Positions 1 to 7,485 of a stretch of DNA of 12,660 bases are shown in pieces. Every line of letters begins with the position of its first letter. Position 1 is the first letter of the stretch. The notes beneath the pieces were generated by a model, which saw only the letters and a program-made list of their open reading frames with translations, was not told the DNA's origin and did no database searches. The translations under genes and the position numbers were made by a program. Where the stretch lies: contig DESK01000015.1 in assembly GCA_002361955.1 (NCBI GenBank), forward strand, positions 1 to 12,660, read 5' to 3'. The stretch is from Lachnospiraceae bacterium UBA3316. Its GTDB lineage: Bacteria > Bacillota > Clostridia > Lachnospirales > Lachnospiraceae.

Positions 1-245
1 ACTTCATATTGTCCTACCCGATTATGTCGGAAACGGGACAGCTCTTGACAACCGAATACCCATTCACCAAATACATTCTCTTTGTGGCTGTAATAAGCAT
101 AAGCGTGTGCAGCGGTACGCCATGACCCGCCGAAAGACGACAAGCGAAAAAATGCCGACTGAAAATATCGGGTAGCTCCCGATTCCGCCAAGACGCACAA
201 AGAGGACAATGATACTCCCGTCCCGTCACAGTCCGAGCGGTAACC
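1..245. other. Unidentified sequence abutting a truncated gene
   Basis: No gene is recognisable here on either strand. The open frame of the downstream gene reaches back only to a TAG at 173-175, and its first ~15 codons do not resemble the protein family that follows. A short hairpin lies at 167-183 (ATCGGG, 5-nt loop, CCCGAT). A minus-strand open frame from 454 to 14 crosses the boundary and is antisense to the real gene over its first half, so I do not treat it as a gene. The change from unrelated sequence to recognisable coding sequence around 230-255 suggests a recombination or insertion boundary, for example the end of a mobile element, or an assembly join. I cannot identify the element. 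Confidence 0.4.
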
Positions 246-2089
246 AATCCGCCGCAGGCAACCTTTTTGTCATTGCCGTTACCTCGGAATCGAAAGGGGC
301 AAAGGATTATTACACAGTCCGTGTGAAGGTGAAAAAAGAAGATAACGCCAATCTGGAAAAGGCGGAGCTGGAAAATGTGATGCTGGAGGATTCTTTTGTG
401 CCGGGGCAGACCTCTTATCGAGGTGAGACTGCTGAAAATGCGGTAAGCTTCCATTTCACGGCGGAAGAGCCGGGAGCGGCGCTGGCGGTGTATGGCAACA
501 GAAAGAGCTATGCTTCAGAGGACGGCGAGATTACGGGCAGCATGCCGGTGTACCTGGGCGAGAATAAGCTGCTGGTAACTGTGAAGGCCCCGGATGGGAC
601 AAAAAAGACGTATACCTTTACCATCGTCGGAAAGGACAGCGTGTATCTGTCGGATCTGAGATGGAAGGAGGCGTCCAGCGGATGGGACGGCCATCCCGCG
701 CAAAAGGATAAAAATGTTCTGAAGGGAATTCTCGCGCTGAACATCGACGGTGTGACCACGAAATTCGCAAAGGGCATCGGAACCCATGCCGATTCCACGA
801 TTGTGTACAACATAGCCGGAAAGGGCTATACAGGCTTTGCTTCCTGGGTAGGCGTGGACGCTTCCAGGGAAGGAAGAGGGGCGGTATCCTTCCGGATTCT
901 TGTGGATGGCGTGCAGCGGTATGACAGCGGCGTGCTGACGTCGGCGGATAATGCGCAGTATGTGGAGCTGGACATCACAGGAGCCGAGACCCTTACGCTG
1001 ATCGCGGATAAGGGAGACGTCAACCGGGATGACCATGCGGATTACGCAGACGCGAAATTTATAACAGGGCTGACGGGAAATCAGGAGCAGGTAAAAATCG
1101 GGCTGGATCGGTTGATTCTTTTGATGGAAGACCTGGACGCCTCCGCTTATACCCCGGATAGCTGGCTGGAGCTGGAAGAAGCCCTTGAGGCGGCAAGAAA
1201 CGTACAGGCGGACGCCAATGCGACGCAGCCCCAGGTGGATGAAGCAGTGTCTCTTCTGCTTCGGGCCTTTGGCGGACTGGAGGACAGCGCGCAGAAGCTG
1301 CATCTGGAGACGGCCATCCTGGCAGCGGAAGCAATTCTTGCCCAGGCGAAGGATTATGAGGAGGATGCCCGGGCGCTGCAGGCGGCAGTTGAGGAAGGAA
1401 AGACCGTCCTGGCTGACAGGACGGCAGACCAGGAGCAGGTAAATCTTGCGACCTGGGAGGTGCTGGATGAGCTTGCCAGGCTTGCGAGGAAGGCAGACCT
1501 GATTTCCCTGGAGAGCATGGTTGACGCGGCGAAGAAGCTGCTGGATGGAAATTATACGGAGAGCAGCCTGGAAGCGCTGGAGGCGGCCATCGGGGAGGCA
1601 CAGAAGGTCATCGATGACCATAACCGCGGCGACAATGCCATCAGTGACGCTTACACAGCCCTCATTCAGGCACTCATCCATCTGGAGATGAAGGGAAGCA
1701 AGGCGGCGCTGCAGGCAATGATTATAAAGGCGGAAGAAATCCTGGCCCATCAGGACGCATATGCTCCCTCCACCATCGAAGGCCTGCAGGAAGTCCTTGA
1801 CGGGGCGAAGGCAGTGTATGAGGATGACCAGGCAGTGCAGGCTGCCATAGACCAGGCGGTGAGGGAACTGACAGAGAAAGCGGCCCAGGCCCGTCTGCTC
1901 GGCGATGTGGACGGCGACGGAAAGGTGGGAACGAGCGACAGCGCGGCTCTTCTGCGCAGCGCGGCGGAGCTTGAGAGCCTGGATGACGCGGCGGCTGAGA
2001 GCGCCGATGTAAACAGAGACGGTACGGCGGATACAACCGACGCGGCGCTGATTTTGCAGTATGCGGCGGAGAAGATATCTGGATTTTAA
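209..2089 (+). CDS. Dockerin-bearing secreted carbohydrate-binding protein, 5'-truncated
   Basis: This is the C-terminal part of a large extracellular protein; 626 residues are open from ATG 209. Residues ~15-41 look like the tail of a cadherin-like beta-sandwich domain (VTSESKGAKDYYTVRV), and ~49-140 form a second complete one. Residues ~143-285 match NPCBM, a carbohydrate-binding module found in glycoside hydrolases (KGIGTHA at 188-194, a VDG/YDSG segment, DHADYADA). Residues ~297-560 are four Ala/Glu/Leu-rich helical FIVAR-type repeats. Residues ~562-626 are a type I dockerin with two calcium loops (GDVDGDGKVGTSD and ADVNRDGTADTTD). There is no signal peptide and no catalytic domain, and ATG 209 has no convincing ribosome binding site. 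The native start and probably an enzymatic N-terminus are therefore missing. The stop is TAA at 2087-2089. The FIVAR-dockerin module is closely related to that of the GH3 gene at 7600-12264. The original enzyme class cannot be read from what remains. Confidence 0.8.
   Translation: MILPSRHSPSGNQSAAGNLFVIAVTSESKGAKDYYTVRVKVKKEDNANLEKAELENVMLEDSFVPGQTSYRGETAENAVSFHFTAEEPGAALAVYGNRKSYASEDGEITGSMPVYLGENKLLVTVKAPDGTKKTYTFTIVGKDSVYLSDLRWKEASSGWDGHPAQKDKNVLKGILALNIDGVTTKFAKGIGTHADSTIVYNIAGKGYTGFASWVGVDASREGRGAVSFRILVDGVQRYDSGVLTSADNAQYVELDITGAETLTLIADKGDVNRDDHADYADAKFITGLTGNQEQVKIGLDRLILLMEDLDASAYTPDSWLELEEALEAARNVQADANATQPQVDEAVSLLLRAFGGLEDSAQKLHLETAILAAEAILAQAKDYEEDARALQAAVEEGKTVLADRTADQEQVNLATWEVLDELARLARKADLISLESMVDAAKKLLDGNYTESSLEALEAAIGEAQKVIDDHNRGDNAISDAYTALIQALIHLEMKGSKAALQAMIIKAEEILAHQDAYAPSTIEGLQEVLDGAKAVYEDDQAVQAAIDQAVRELTEKAAQARLLGDVDGDGKVGTSDSAALLRSAAELESLDDAAAESADVNRDGTADTTDAALILQYAAEKISGF
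1097..2089 (+). repeat. FIVAR-dockerin module, copy 1
   Basis: This ~330-codon module has a paralogous copy in inverted orientation at 7600-8598. At protein level the two share long matching stretches: KADLISL, LLGDV(D/N)GDGKV, LRSAAEL, SADVNRDG, LILQ and AAEKIS, with AF or GF at the very C-terminus. Codons differ at many wobble positions, so this is an old or diverged duplication rather than a recent copy. Confidence 0.75.
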
Positions 2090-2158
2090 GTAACGGTTTG
2101 GGTACAGGTCAGCCTAGGAACTTGCATTTGCCGCAAATTCCGTGAGAATACATAAAAT

Positions 2159-2192
2159 CTGCCTGGGACATGATGGAAAATGTCCCAGGCAG
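2159..2192 (-). terminator. Strong 13-bp hairpin, probable terminator of the flavoprotein gene
   Basis: CTGCCTGGGACAT at 2159-2171 pairs perfectly with ATGTCCCAGGCAG at 2180-2192 across an 8-nt loop. Read on the minus strand it is followed by ATTTTAT, a short U-tract. It lies about 50 nt past the stop of the minus-strand gene. On the plus strand no T-run follows, so minus-strand use is favoured. Confidence 0.65.
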
Positions 2193-2210
2193 GAGAAGTT
2201 CAGTAAATAA

Positions 2211-2230
2211 GGCGCCCGGTTTGGGGCGCC
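2211..2230. terminator. GC-rich hairpin between convergent genes, possibly bidirectional
   Basis: GGCGCCC (2211-2217) pairs with GGGCGCC (2224-2230) around a 6-nt loop. The plus strand continues TTTCTCTT and the minus strand continues TTATTTA, so it could terminate either gene. It lies 14 nt past the stop codon of the minus-strand flavoprotein gene. Confidence 0.55.
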
Positions 2231-2244
2231 TTTCTCTTGTGGTT

Positions 2245-4815
2245 CTAACAGGTTGCGCCGCCGATCACGTTCTTCTCAAGAATCTTTTTCTTATCAATCT
2301 TGCTGTTCAGCAGCTTATCCTGTACATAGTCAAATCCCAGTCTCGCGATGGTATCCGCGAAACGTTCTCCGGAGAGGCCCTCGTCGCGGAAGAACAGGAT
2401 CGCGCGCTCTACCACGTCGATGACTTCTTCCTCAGAGGTGAAGATCTTATCCATGGCGCGTCCTTCCGCCACGACCTTGCCCCAGCGTCCGCCGATGTAT
2501 ACCTTATAGCCTGTCAGCGACTCGTTGACCGCGCCGAAGGGACATCTTCCGATGCAGCGTCCGCAGTGGTTGCACTGGTCGGGGTTGATCTGGATCTTGC
2601 CGTCTGCCAGTTTTGCTACCTTGATCGGGCAGTTATTCTGCACCTGGCATACCTTACAGCCCTTGCACTTTGACAGGTCGATCTCCGGCAGGCGCTGTCC
2701 GATAATACCGATATCATTCAGGTCTGGTTTTACGCAGTTATTCGGACATCCGCCCACCGCGATCTTAAACTTGTGGGGCAGGGAGACGTCATGGTATCCG
2801 ATATAATACAGGTCGTGCAGCTTCTCAGAAAGCGCAAAGGTATCGATCAGGCCATACTGGCAGGTAGTGCCCTTGCAGGATACGACGGGGCGTACCTTGG
2901 ATCCCGTACCGCCTGTCTGAAGCCCGGCCTCTTCCAGAAACGCGAAGATGGCTTCCAGATTGTCGTAGGGCACACCCTGGATTTCCAGAGTCAGGCGGGT
3001 GGTCATGGTGATCTCACCGGATCCAAACTTCTCCGCGGCCTCCGCGATCTTCGCCTGTTCTTCTGCGGTCACCTTTCCGTTCCTGGTAATTACACGCACA
3101 TTAAAGACGTCGTCGTACCGCTTATCCTGCAGGCAGCCCAGACCCTTGACACGTTTGATCTCTGCCGCGGAAAGCTTTTTGCCGTTGCGGGGCACTTTTA
3201 CCTCGTTAAAGAAGGCGCCGCCTTCCAGAACCTTCGTATTCGTATAGCCATAGGCCTTCAGACGGTTCTGCAGGAAGTAGCCTCTCTTTCCTTTCGCGCA
3301 CACCAGCAGAAGCTTAGCGTCTTTTTCCAGGCCTTCCAGCGGCCCGTTGACAGACGCCAGGTCGATCCAGCGGGCGTTGGGGATGGCCGGGGCGGGCTGT
3401 ACATCCAGCACCGTATAGCCCTTGGCAGCTCCGCTTAAGTATTCTGCAGGGCTCATGGAGGTGAGGATACCGTCGATCTTATTTTCCAGGATGTAGCAGG
3501 CAGTCACAAAGGGGTGGATCGCCGTGGAAAATGGCGGCGCGTAGGCAAAGTCAAGAGTATCGAAATCATCCAGCTTCATTCCCTGGGAGATTCCCACAAC
3601 GGCGATGTCGGCCATCTTATCAACGGCTCCCGCGCCGAGCACCTGCAGTCCCAGCAGCCGTCTGGTGGCAGTTTCCGCCGTCAGCTTGACGATGAAGGAA
3701 GATGCGCCCGGGTAGTAGTGGGCCTTGTCATCTACCACGCAGATCACGGAGGTCGTCTCAAATCCCGCAGCCTTTGCCTGGGCTTCCGTCAGTCCTGTGC
3801 GGCCGCCGTTTAAGGTCGGAAGCAGGCGCACCACGCCGGTTCCGAGACAGCCGCCGTAGCCCTTCCCCATTCCGTTCAGGGATTTTGCCATGGATCTGGC
3901 CGCCAGGTTGGCGGTGGATCCCATAGCGGACCACTGGGCGTTTCCTGTGACTGCGTTTTTCACCATCACACAGTCTCCGGCGGCATAGACGTCCGGAAGA
4001 TTTGTCTTCATACAGTCATCCACTAAAATCGTCCCTTTGAACATCTCCAGGCCGGAGTCCGCCAGAAAATCAGTGGCCGGACGGATGCCGATGGCCAGGA
4101 TCACAAGATCCGCAGGCAGCGTTCCATTGTCGGTAACGACCTTTTCCGCCTTCTCGCTTCCCTGGATGCCTGTGAGGCTGGTGGAAGTGAGGACGCGCAT
4201 ACCTGCCGCCTTCAGCTGTTTCTTCGAGTAATTTGCCATTTCCTCGTCAAAGGCGTTGGGCATCACCTGGGGTGCCGCGTCGATGACAGTCACTTCCAGG
4301 CCCAGGGCCATCAGATTTTCCGCCACCTCCAGGCCGATAAATCCTGCGCCGCAGACAACTGCCCTGCGGCACTTCTGCTCCTCTGCGTAGGCGCGGATCG
4401 TTACCGCGTCATCGGGTGTACGCACGCAGAAAACGCCGGGAAGCTGTACGCCGTCTACAGGAGGGACGAAGGGGGCAGCGCCTGTGGCGATGATCAGTTT
4501 GTCGTAGGTTTCCGTGAAGGTCTCGCCGGAGGCCTTTTTCAGGCTGACAGTTTTGCACACGCTGTCAATGGCTGTGGCTTCACAGCCGGTGAATACCTCT
4601 GCGCCGGTCAGCCCGGAATATTTTGCCGGTGTATTGACGATGATGCCCTCCCGGGACGGAATGTCTCCGCCGATGTAGTAGGGGAGGCCGCATCCGGCAT
4701 AGGAGATATCCTCACTCTTCGTATAAACCTTTACTTCTGCATTCCGGTCACAGCGTTTCAGTTTTGCCGCAGCTTTTGTACCGGCAGCTACGCCGCCAAG
4801 AATTACATATTTCAT
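2245..4815 (-). CDS. FAD disulfide reductase / rhodanese / siroheme-type reductase / ferredoxin fusion protein
   Basis: An 856-residue cytoplasmic redox protein. Residues 1-~445 are a CoA-disulfide-reductase-type flavoprotein: FAD loop GGVAAG at 7-12, active-site Cys42 in SYAGCGLPYYIGG, NAD(P)H loop CGAGFIG at 155-161, YAAGDC at 277-282, and FAYAPPFS with Tyr425 in the dimerisation domain. Residues ~455-540 are a rhodanese with candidate persulfide Cys506 (CAKGKRG). Residues ~570-710 are a nitrite/sulfite reductase half with Cys647, Cys652, Cys690 and Cys694 (CKGTTC, GGCPNNC), able in principle to hold siroheme and an adjacent [4Fe-4S] cluster. Residues 717-729 and 748-758 are two four-Cys ferredoxin motifs. 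Related two-domain CoA-disulfide-reductase-rhodanese enzymes reduce CoA disulfides, persulfides or polysulfide with NAD(P)H. The C-terminal third resembles anaerobic sulfite reductase subunit C. I infer electron flow from NAD(P)H through FAD and clusters to a sulfur substrate, which is untested. ATG 4815 is chosen over an upstream in-frame start at 4842 because AGGAG (4826-4830) lies 10 nt before it and the protein then begins directly with the FAD-binding strand. Confidence 0.88.
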   Translation of the reverse strand: MKYVILGGVAAGTKAAAKLKRCDRNAEVKVYTKSEDISYAGCGLPYYIGGDIPSREGIIVNTPAKYSGLTGAEVFTGCEATAIDSVCKTVSLKKASGETFTETYDKLIIATGAAPFVPPVDGVQLPGVFCVRTPDDAVTIRAYAEEQKCRRAVVCGAGFIGLEVAENLMALGLEVTVIDAAPQVMPNAFDEEMANYSKKQLKAAGMRVLTSTSLTGIQGSEKAEKVVTDNGTLPADLVILAIGIRPATDFLADSGLEMFKGTILVDDCMKTNLPDVYAAGDCVMVKNAVTGNAQWSAMGSTANLAARSMAKSLNGMGKGYGGCLGTGVVRLLPTLNGGRTGLTEAQAKAAGFETTSVICVVDDKAHYYPGASSFIVKLTAETATRRLLGLQVLGAGAVDKMADIAVVGISQGMKLDDFDTLDFAYAPPFSTAIHPFVTACYILENKIDGILTSMSPAEYLSGAAKGYTVLDVQPAPAIPNARWIDLASVNGPLEGLEKDAKLLLVCAKGKRGYFLQNRLKAYGYTNTKVLEGGAFFNEVKVPRNGKKLSAAEIKRVKGLGCLQDKRYDDVFNVRVITRNGKVTAEEQAKIAEAAEKFGSGEITMTTRLTLEIQGVPYDNLEAIFAFLEEAGLQTGGTGSKVRPVVSCKGTTCQYGLIDTFALSEKLHDLYYIGYHDVSLPHKFKIAVGGCPNNCVKPDLNDIGIIGQRLPEIDLSKCKGCKVCQVQNNCPIKVAKLADGKIQINPDQCNHCGRCIGRCPFGAVNESLTGYKVYIGGRWGKVVAEGRAMDKIFTSEEEVIDVVERAILFFRDEGLSGERFADTIARLGFDYVQDKLLNSKIDKKKILEKNVIGGATC

Positions 4816-4856
4816 AATACTTTTTCTCCTTTCGTATTTCACTTACCGTTTCTCTC

Positions 4857-4862
4857 ATTATA
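4857..4862 (-). promoter_or_regulatory. -10 element for the flavoprotein fusion gene
   Basis: On the minus strand this is a perfect TATAAT, about 41 nt upstream of the ATG at 4815. No good -35 lies 16-18 nt upstream (the bases there read roughly TTTATT). This is the usual pattern for a promoter needing an activator, and would fit activation by the divergent LysR-type protein. Confidence 0.5.
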
Positions 4863-4866
4863 AGGC

Positions 4867-4895
4867 TTGTCATTCGAAAAATAAAATTGTAAAAT
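4867..4895 (+). promoter_or_regulatory. Sigma-A-type promoter of the LysR-family gene
   Basis: TTGTCA at 4867-4872 and TAAAAT at 4890-4895 are separated by exactly 17 nt. The -10 lies 56 nt before the ATG at 4952. The -35 sits only 4 bp from the -10 of the divergent promoter, so a regulator bound between about 4873 and 4930 would touch both promoters. I do not see a clean LysR-type T-N11-A palindrome. Confidence 0.55.
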
Positions 4896-4951
4896 ATTAT
4901 CTATAACATCGAGAAAAACTATGGATAGGGAAAGTTAGTGAGGAAAAATCT

Positions 4952-5944
4952 ATGACTATTCGACATTTGAAAATATTTATCGCCGTCGCCGAGACGGGCT
5001 CCATGAGCGCCGCGGCAAACAGGCTCTACCTGACGCAGCCCACGGTCAGCCAGGCCGTCCGGGATCTGGAAATGTATTACCATGTGCAATTATTTGAGCG
5101 TTCCCATAAAAAACTGTTCATCACGGAGGCCGGGCGTCATCTGCTGAACCTTGCCCTCATAACGGTGGGGACTTTTGACCATCTCGGCGTTTCCATGCAG
5201 CGCCTCCGGGAGCGGATTCCTCTGCGCATCGGCGCTTCCCTGACGGTGGGAACCTTTTTGATGTCCCAGGTCATCGCGGAGCTGGAGAAAAAGGATCCCC
5301 AGACGGATATCTATTCGTTTGTCAGCAATACGGCAGAGATCGAACAGAAGCTGCTGCGGCGTGAACTGGACGCGGCAGTTGTGGAGGGCGTGATCGAATC
5401 CCCGGAGCTGGTTTGCGTACCGATCGTGGAGGATTCCCTTGTGCTTGTGTGCGGGAAAAATCATGATTTTTATAAGAAAGACGTCCTGTACGCTTCTGAG
5501 CTGGAGGGGCGGAAATTTGCCGTGCGCGAGAAAGGAAGCGGTACGCGGAAATTGTTTGAGGAGTACCTGGCCAGCCACAATATCCATATACGGACGGCCT
5601 GGGAGGCCAACTGTCCCCGGACGATCCTGAATGCCGTGATTTATAATAACGCCCTTGCCGTCATGTCCCAAAGGCTGGTCAAGCATGTGTGCATCCATCA
5701 GACGGTGAAAATTTTCCGCTATGAGACAGGGGAGTGGGACAGGTACTTTAAGCTGGTTTACCCGAAAAACCATGTGGAGGGCATGGATCCTTCGCGTATC
5801 CCTGCGGCCGCGCCGCTTCTCTCTCCCGGCATTGAGAATCTGCGGGAGACGCTGGAGCATTACCGCGCCAAGAACCAGCTCCAGGATCTTCCCGCCTGCG
5901 TCTTTAAAAACGATATGGGCCAGGAGTCAAAGAAGTATGTTTGA
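4952..5944 (+). CDS. LysR-family transcriptional regulator
   Basis: A 330-residue DNA-binding regulator. Residues 1-60 form the typical LysR winged helix-turn-helix: MTIRHLKIFIAVAETGSMSA, then AANRLYLTQPTVSQAVRDLE, then LFERSHKKLFITEAGR. Residues ~89-300 form the periplasmic-binding-protein-like effector domain, beginning LRIGASLTVGTFLMSQVI. The length is slightly above the usual ~300. ATG 4952 is supported by GAGG at 4940-4943, 8 nt upstream. The gene is divergent from the sulfur redox fusion gene with 136 bp between start codons, the standard arrangement in which a LysR protein controls its neighbour and itself. In Bacillus subtilis the LysR protein CysL controls sulfite reductase genes, so a sulfur-related effector is plausible here but inferred. 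The remnant of treB starts just after the TGA stop at 5942-5944 and in the same frame. The last ~20 residues could therefore have been altered by the same rearrangement, although the stop looks ordinary. Confidence 0.88.
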   Translation: MTIRHLKIFIAVAETGSMSAAANRLYLTQPTVSQAVRDLEMYYHVQLFERSHKKLFITEAGRHLLNLALITVGTFDHLGVSMQRLRERIPLRIGASLTVGTFLMSQVIAELEKKDPQTDIYSFVSNTAEIEQKLLRRELDAAVVEGVIESPELVCVPIVEDSLVLVCGKNHDFYKKDVLYASELEGRKFAVREKGSGTRKLFEEYLASHNIHIRTAWEANCPRTILNAVIYNNALAVMSQRLVKHVCIHQTVKIFRYETGEWDRYFKLVYPKNHVEGMDPSRIPAAAPLLSPGIENLRETLEHYRAKNQLQDLPACVFKNDMGQESKKYV

Positions 5945-5962
5945 CATGCCCTAAAGAGTGCG

Positions 5963-6987
5963 CCTTGTGGCGTTATCCTGGAAACGGTGTCGCACTGTAT
6001 GACACGCATGAGGTTTGTACTCAATGAGCCTAAAAAGGCCGATATTAAAAAAATTGAGGCGATGAAAGTAGTGAAGGGCAGTTTTACCCAGACCGGGCAG
6101 TTTCAGGTAATTATAGGAAATACGGTGGCAGATTTTTATAATGACTTTGTAGCCGTGTCGGGGATGGAAGGGGTCTCAAAGGATGCGGTAAAGAAGGCCG
6201 CAAAGCAGAATCAGAATGTACTGCAGAGGATGATCACGGCGCTGGCGGAAATCTTTGCTCCGCTGATTCCGGCGATCATTACGGGAGGTTTGATTTTGGG
6301 CTTCCGGAATTGCATTGACAGTTTGTATCTTTTTGAAAATGGTACAAAGACCTTATGTGAGATCAGCCAGTTCTGGGCGGGGCTCGATAGCTTCCTGTGG
6401 CTGATCGGTGAGGCGGTATTCCATATGCTGCCTGTGGGGATCTGCTGGTCTGTGACGAAGAAAATGGGCACGACACAGATGCTCGGAATCGTGCTTGGAC
6501 TTACCCTCGTATCCGGACAGCTTTTGAACGCGTATGCTGTGGCTGGGACTGCGGCGGCGGATATTCCGACGTGGGATTTTGGGTTTTTTAAGGTAAATAT
6601 GATCGGTTATCAGGCCCAGGTTCTTCCGGCTATTTTAGCCGCTTTTACACTGGTTTACCTGGAAAAGTTTTTCCGGAGGATCACGCCCCAGGTAGTATCT
6701 ATGATTGTTGTACCGTTCTGCAGCCTGCTGCTGGCGGTCATTGCCGCACATTTTGTGCTGGGGCCCATCGGCTGGAAGATCGGTTCCGCGATTTCTTCCG
6801 TGGTTTATGCGGGCATCACAGGTTCGTTTAAGATTGTGTTCGGCGCCGTGTTTGGCTTTGTCTATGCGCCCCTGGTGATCACCGGGCTTCATCACATGTC
6901 AAATGCCATCGACTTGCAGTTGATCGCAGATTACGGCGGAACGATGCTGTGGCCCATGATCGCTCTGTCAAATATTGCCCAGGGATC
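5963..6987 (+). pseudogene. treB: Trehalose-specific PTS EIIBC, internal fragment
   Basis: About 340 codons of a trehalose phosphotransferase permease, which imports trehalose and phosphorylates it to trehalose 6-phosphate. The EIIB phosphorylation-site motif VSHCMTRMRFVL starts at 5987, with the active Cys codon at 5996-5998, followed by KGSFTQTGQFQVIIG. The EIIC membrane domain follows, with GLILGFRN, FLWLIGEAVFHMLPVGICWS, GYQAQVLPA, FGFVYAPLVITG and IALSNIAQGS. Compared with E. coli TreB (473 residues), roughly the first 25 and last 100 residues are missing. At 5987 there is only a GTG codon with no ribosome binding site, and the frame stays open back to the LysR stop. After AQGS the sequence switches to phosphotrehalase coding sequence in another frame and reaches a stop at 7069. 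The remaining codons show no internal stop or frameshift. The product should be non-functional because part of the EIIC domain is gone. Confidence 0.85.
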
Positions 6988-7422
6988 TCCACAAGCCTGG
7001 AGAACTGCGTGCGCTATTCCAACCCGGAGGAAAAGGAATTGTCCATGTGCTTCAACTTTCATCATTTGAAGGTGGATTATAAAGACGGGAATAAGTGGGA
7101 GCTGAGGAAGGCAGACCGGAGAAAATTAAAGGACTTGTTTGAAACGTGGCAGACGGAGATGGAAAAGAGGAACGGATGGAATGCCGTGTTCTGGTGCAAC
7201 CATGACCAGCCCCGCATCGTTTCCCGGATGGGAGATGAGAAACGGTACTGGAAGGAATCCGCGAAAATGTTTGGAACGTGTATCCACCTGTTAAGGGGCA
7301 CCCCCTATATTTTCCAGGGGGAAGAGCTGGGGATGACAAATCCCGGGTACGAGACAATCAGCCAGTACCGGGATGTGGAGAGCATTCATTACTACGAGAT
7401 CCTTCTGGAGGAGGGCATGATG
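6985..7422 (+). pseudogene. treC: Trehalose-6-phosphate hydrolase (GH13), internal fragment
   Basis: About 146 codons from the middle of phospho-alpha-(1,1)-glucosidase, which cleaves trehalose 6-phosphate to glucose and glucose 6-phosphate. Recognisable family motifs in order are STSLENC, FNFHHLKVDY, WNAVFWCNHDQPRIVSR, GTPYIFQGEELGMTNP and QYRDVES. It starts just after the position of the catalytic acid/base Glu (GEMSSTS in E. coli TreC, of which only STS remains) and stops at ILLEEGM. The N-terminal barrel half with the catalytic nucleophile and the C-terminal ~200 residues are therefore absent. The usual enzyme has ~550 residues. The NHDQPR motif, including the transition-state-stabilising Asp, is kept. 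The reading frame differs from that of the preceding treB piece, so no fusion protein forms. The same frame stays open to 8262, but beyond 7422 it resembles nothing and beyond 7600 it is antisense to the GH3 gene. The Bacillus name would be treA. Confidence 0.85.
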
Positions 7423-7485
7423 TGTGTGAAATTACAAAAAATGATGTTGGGGGCAGAAGCCTTTTCCCCCAGCTATGATACGGAA

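Noticed and set aside
14..454. 146-codon minus-strand open frame at the left edge
   Set aside because: Half of it is antisense to the dockerin gene, it crosses the apparent sequence join, and no domain is recognisable. Its 14-245 part may be remnant mobile-element sequence, but I cannot show this.
515..1750. 411-codon minus-strand open frame antisense to the first dockerin gene
   Set aside because: Its composition is that of a reverse-strand shadow of a GC-rich gene; the plus strand has clear NPCBM, FIVAR and dockerin motifs.
4816..4842. Nine-codon upstream extension of the flavoprotein fusion
   Set aside because: The strong AGGAG for the ATG at 4815 lies inside the extension, and the FAD-binding strand begins at the downstream Met.
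4896..4930. Imperfect dyad (ATCTAT ... ATGGAT) as a LysR binding box
   Set aside because: It has one mismatch and a 16-nt spacing, in AT-rich sequence; this is not distinguishable from chance without comparative data.
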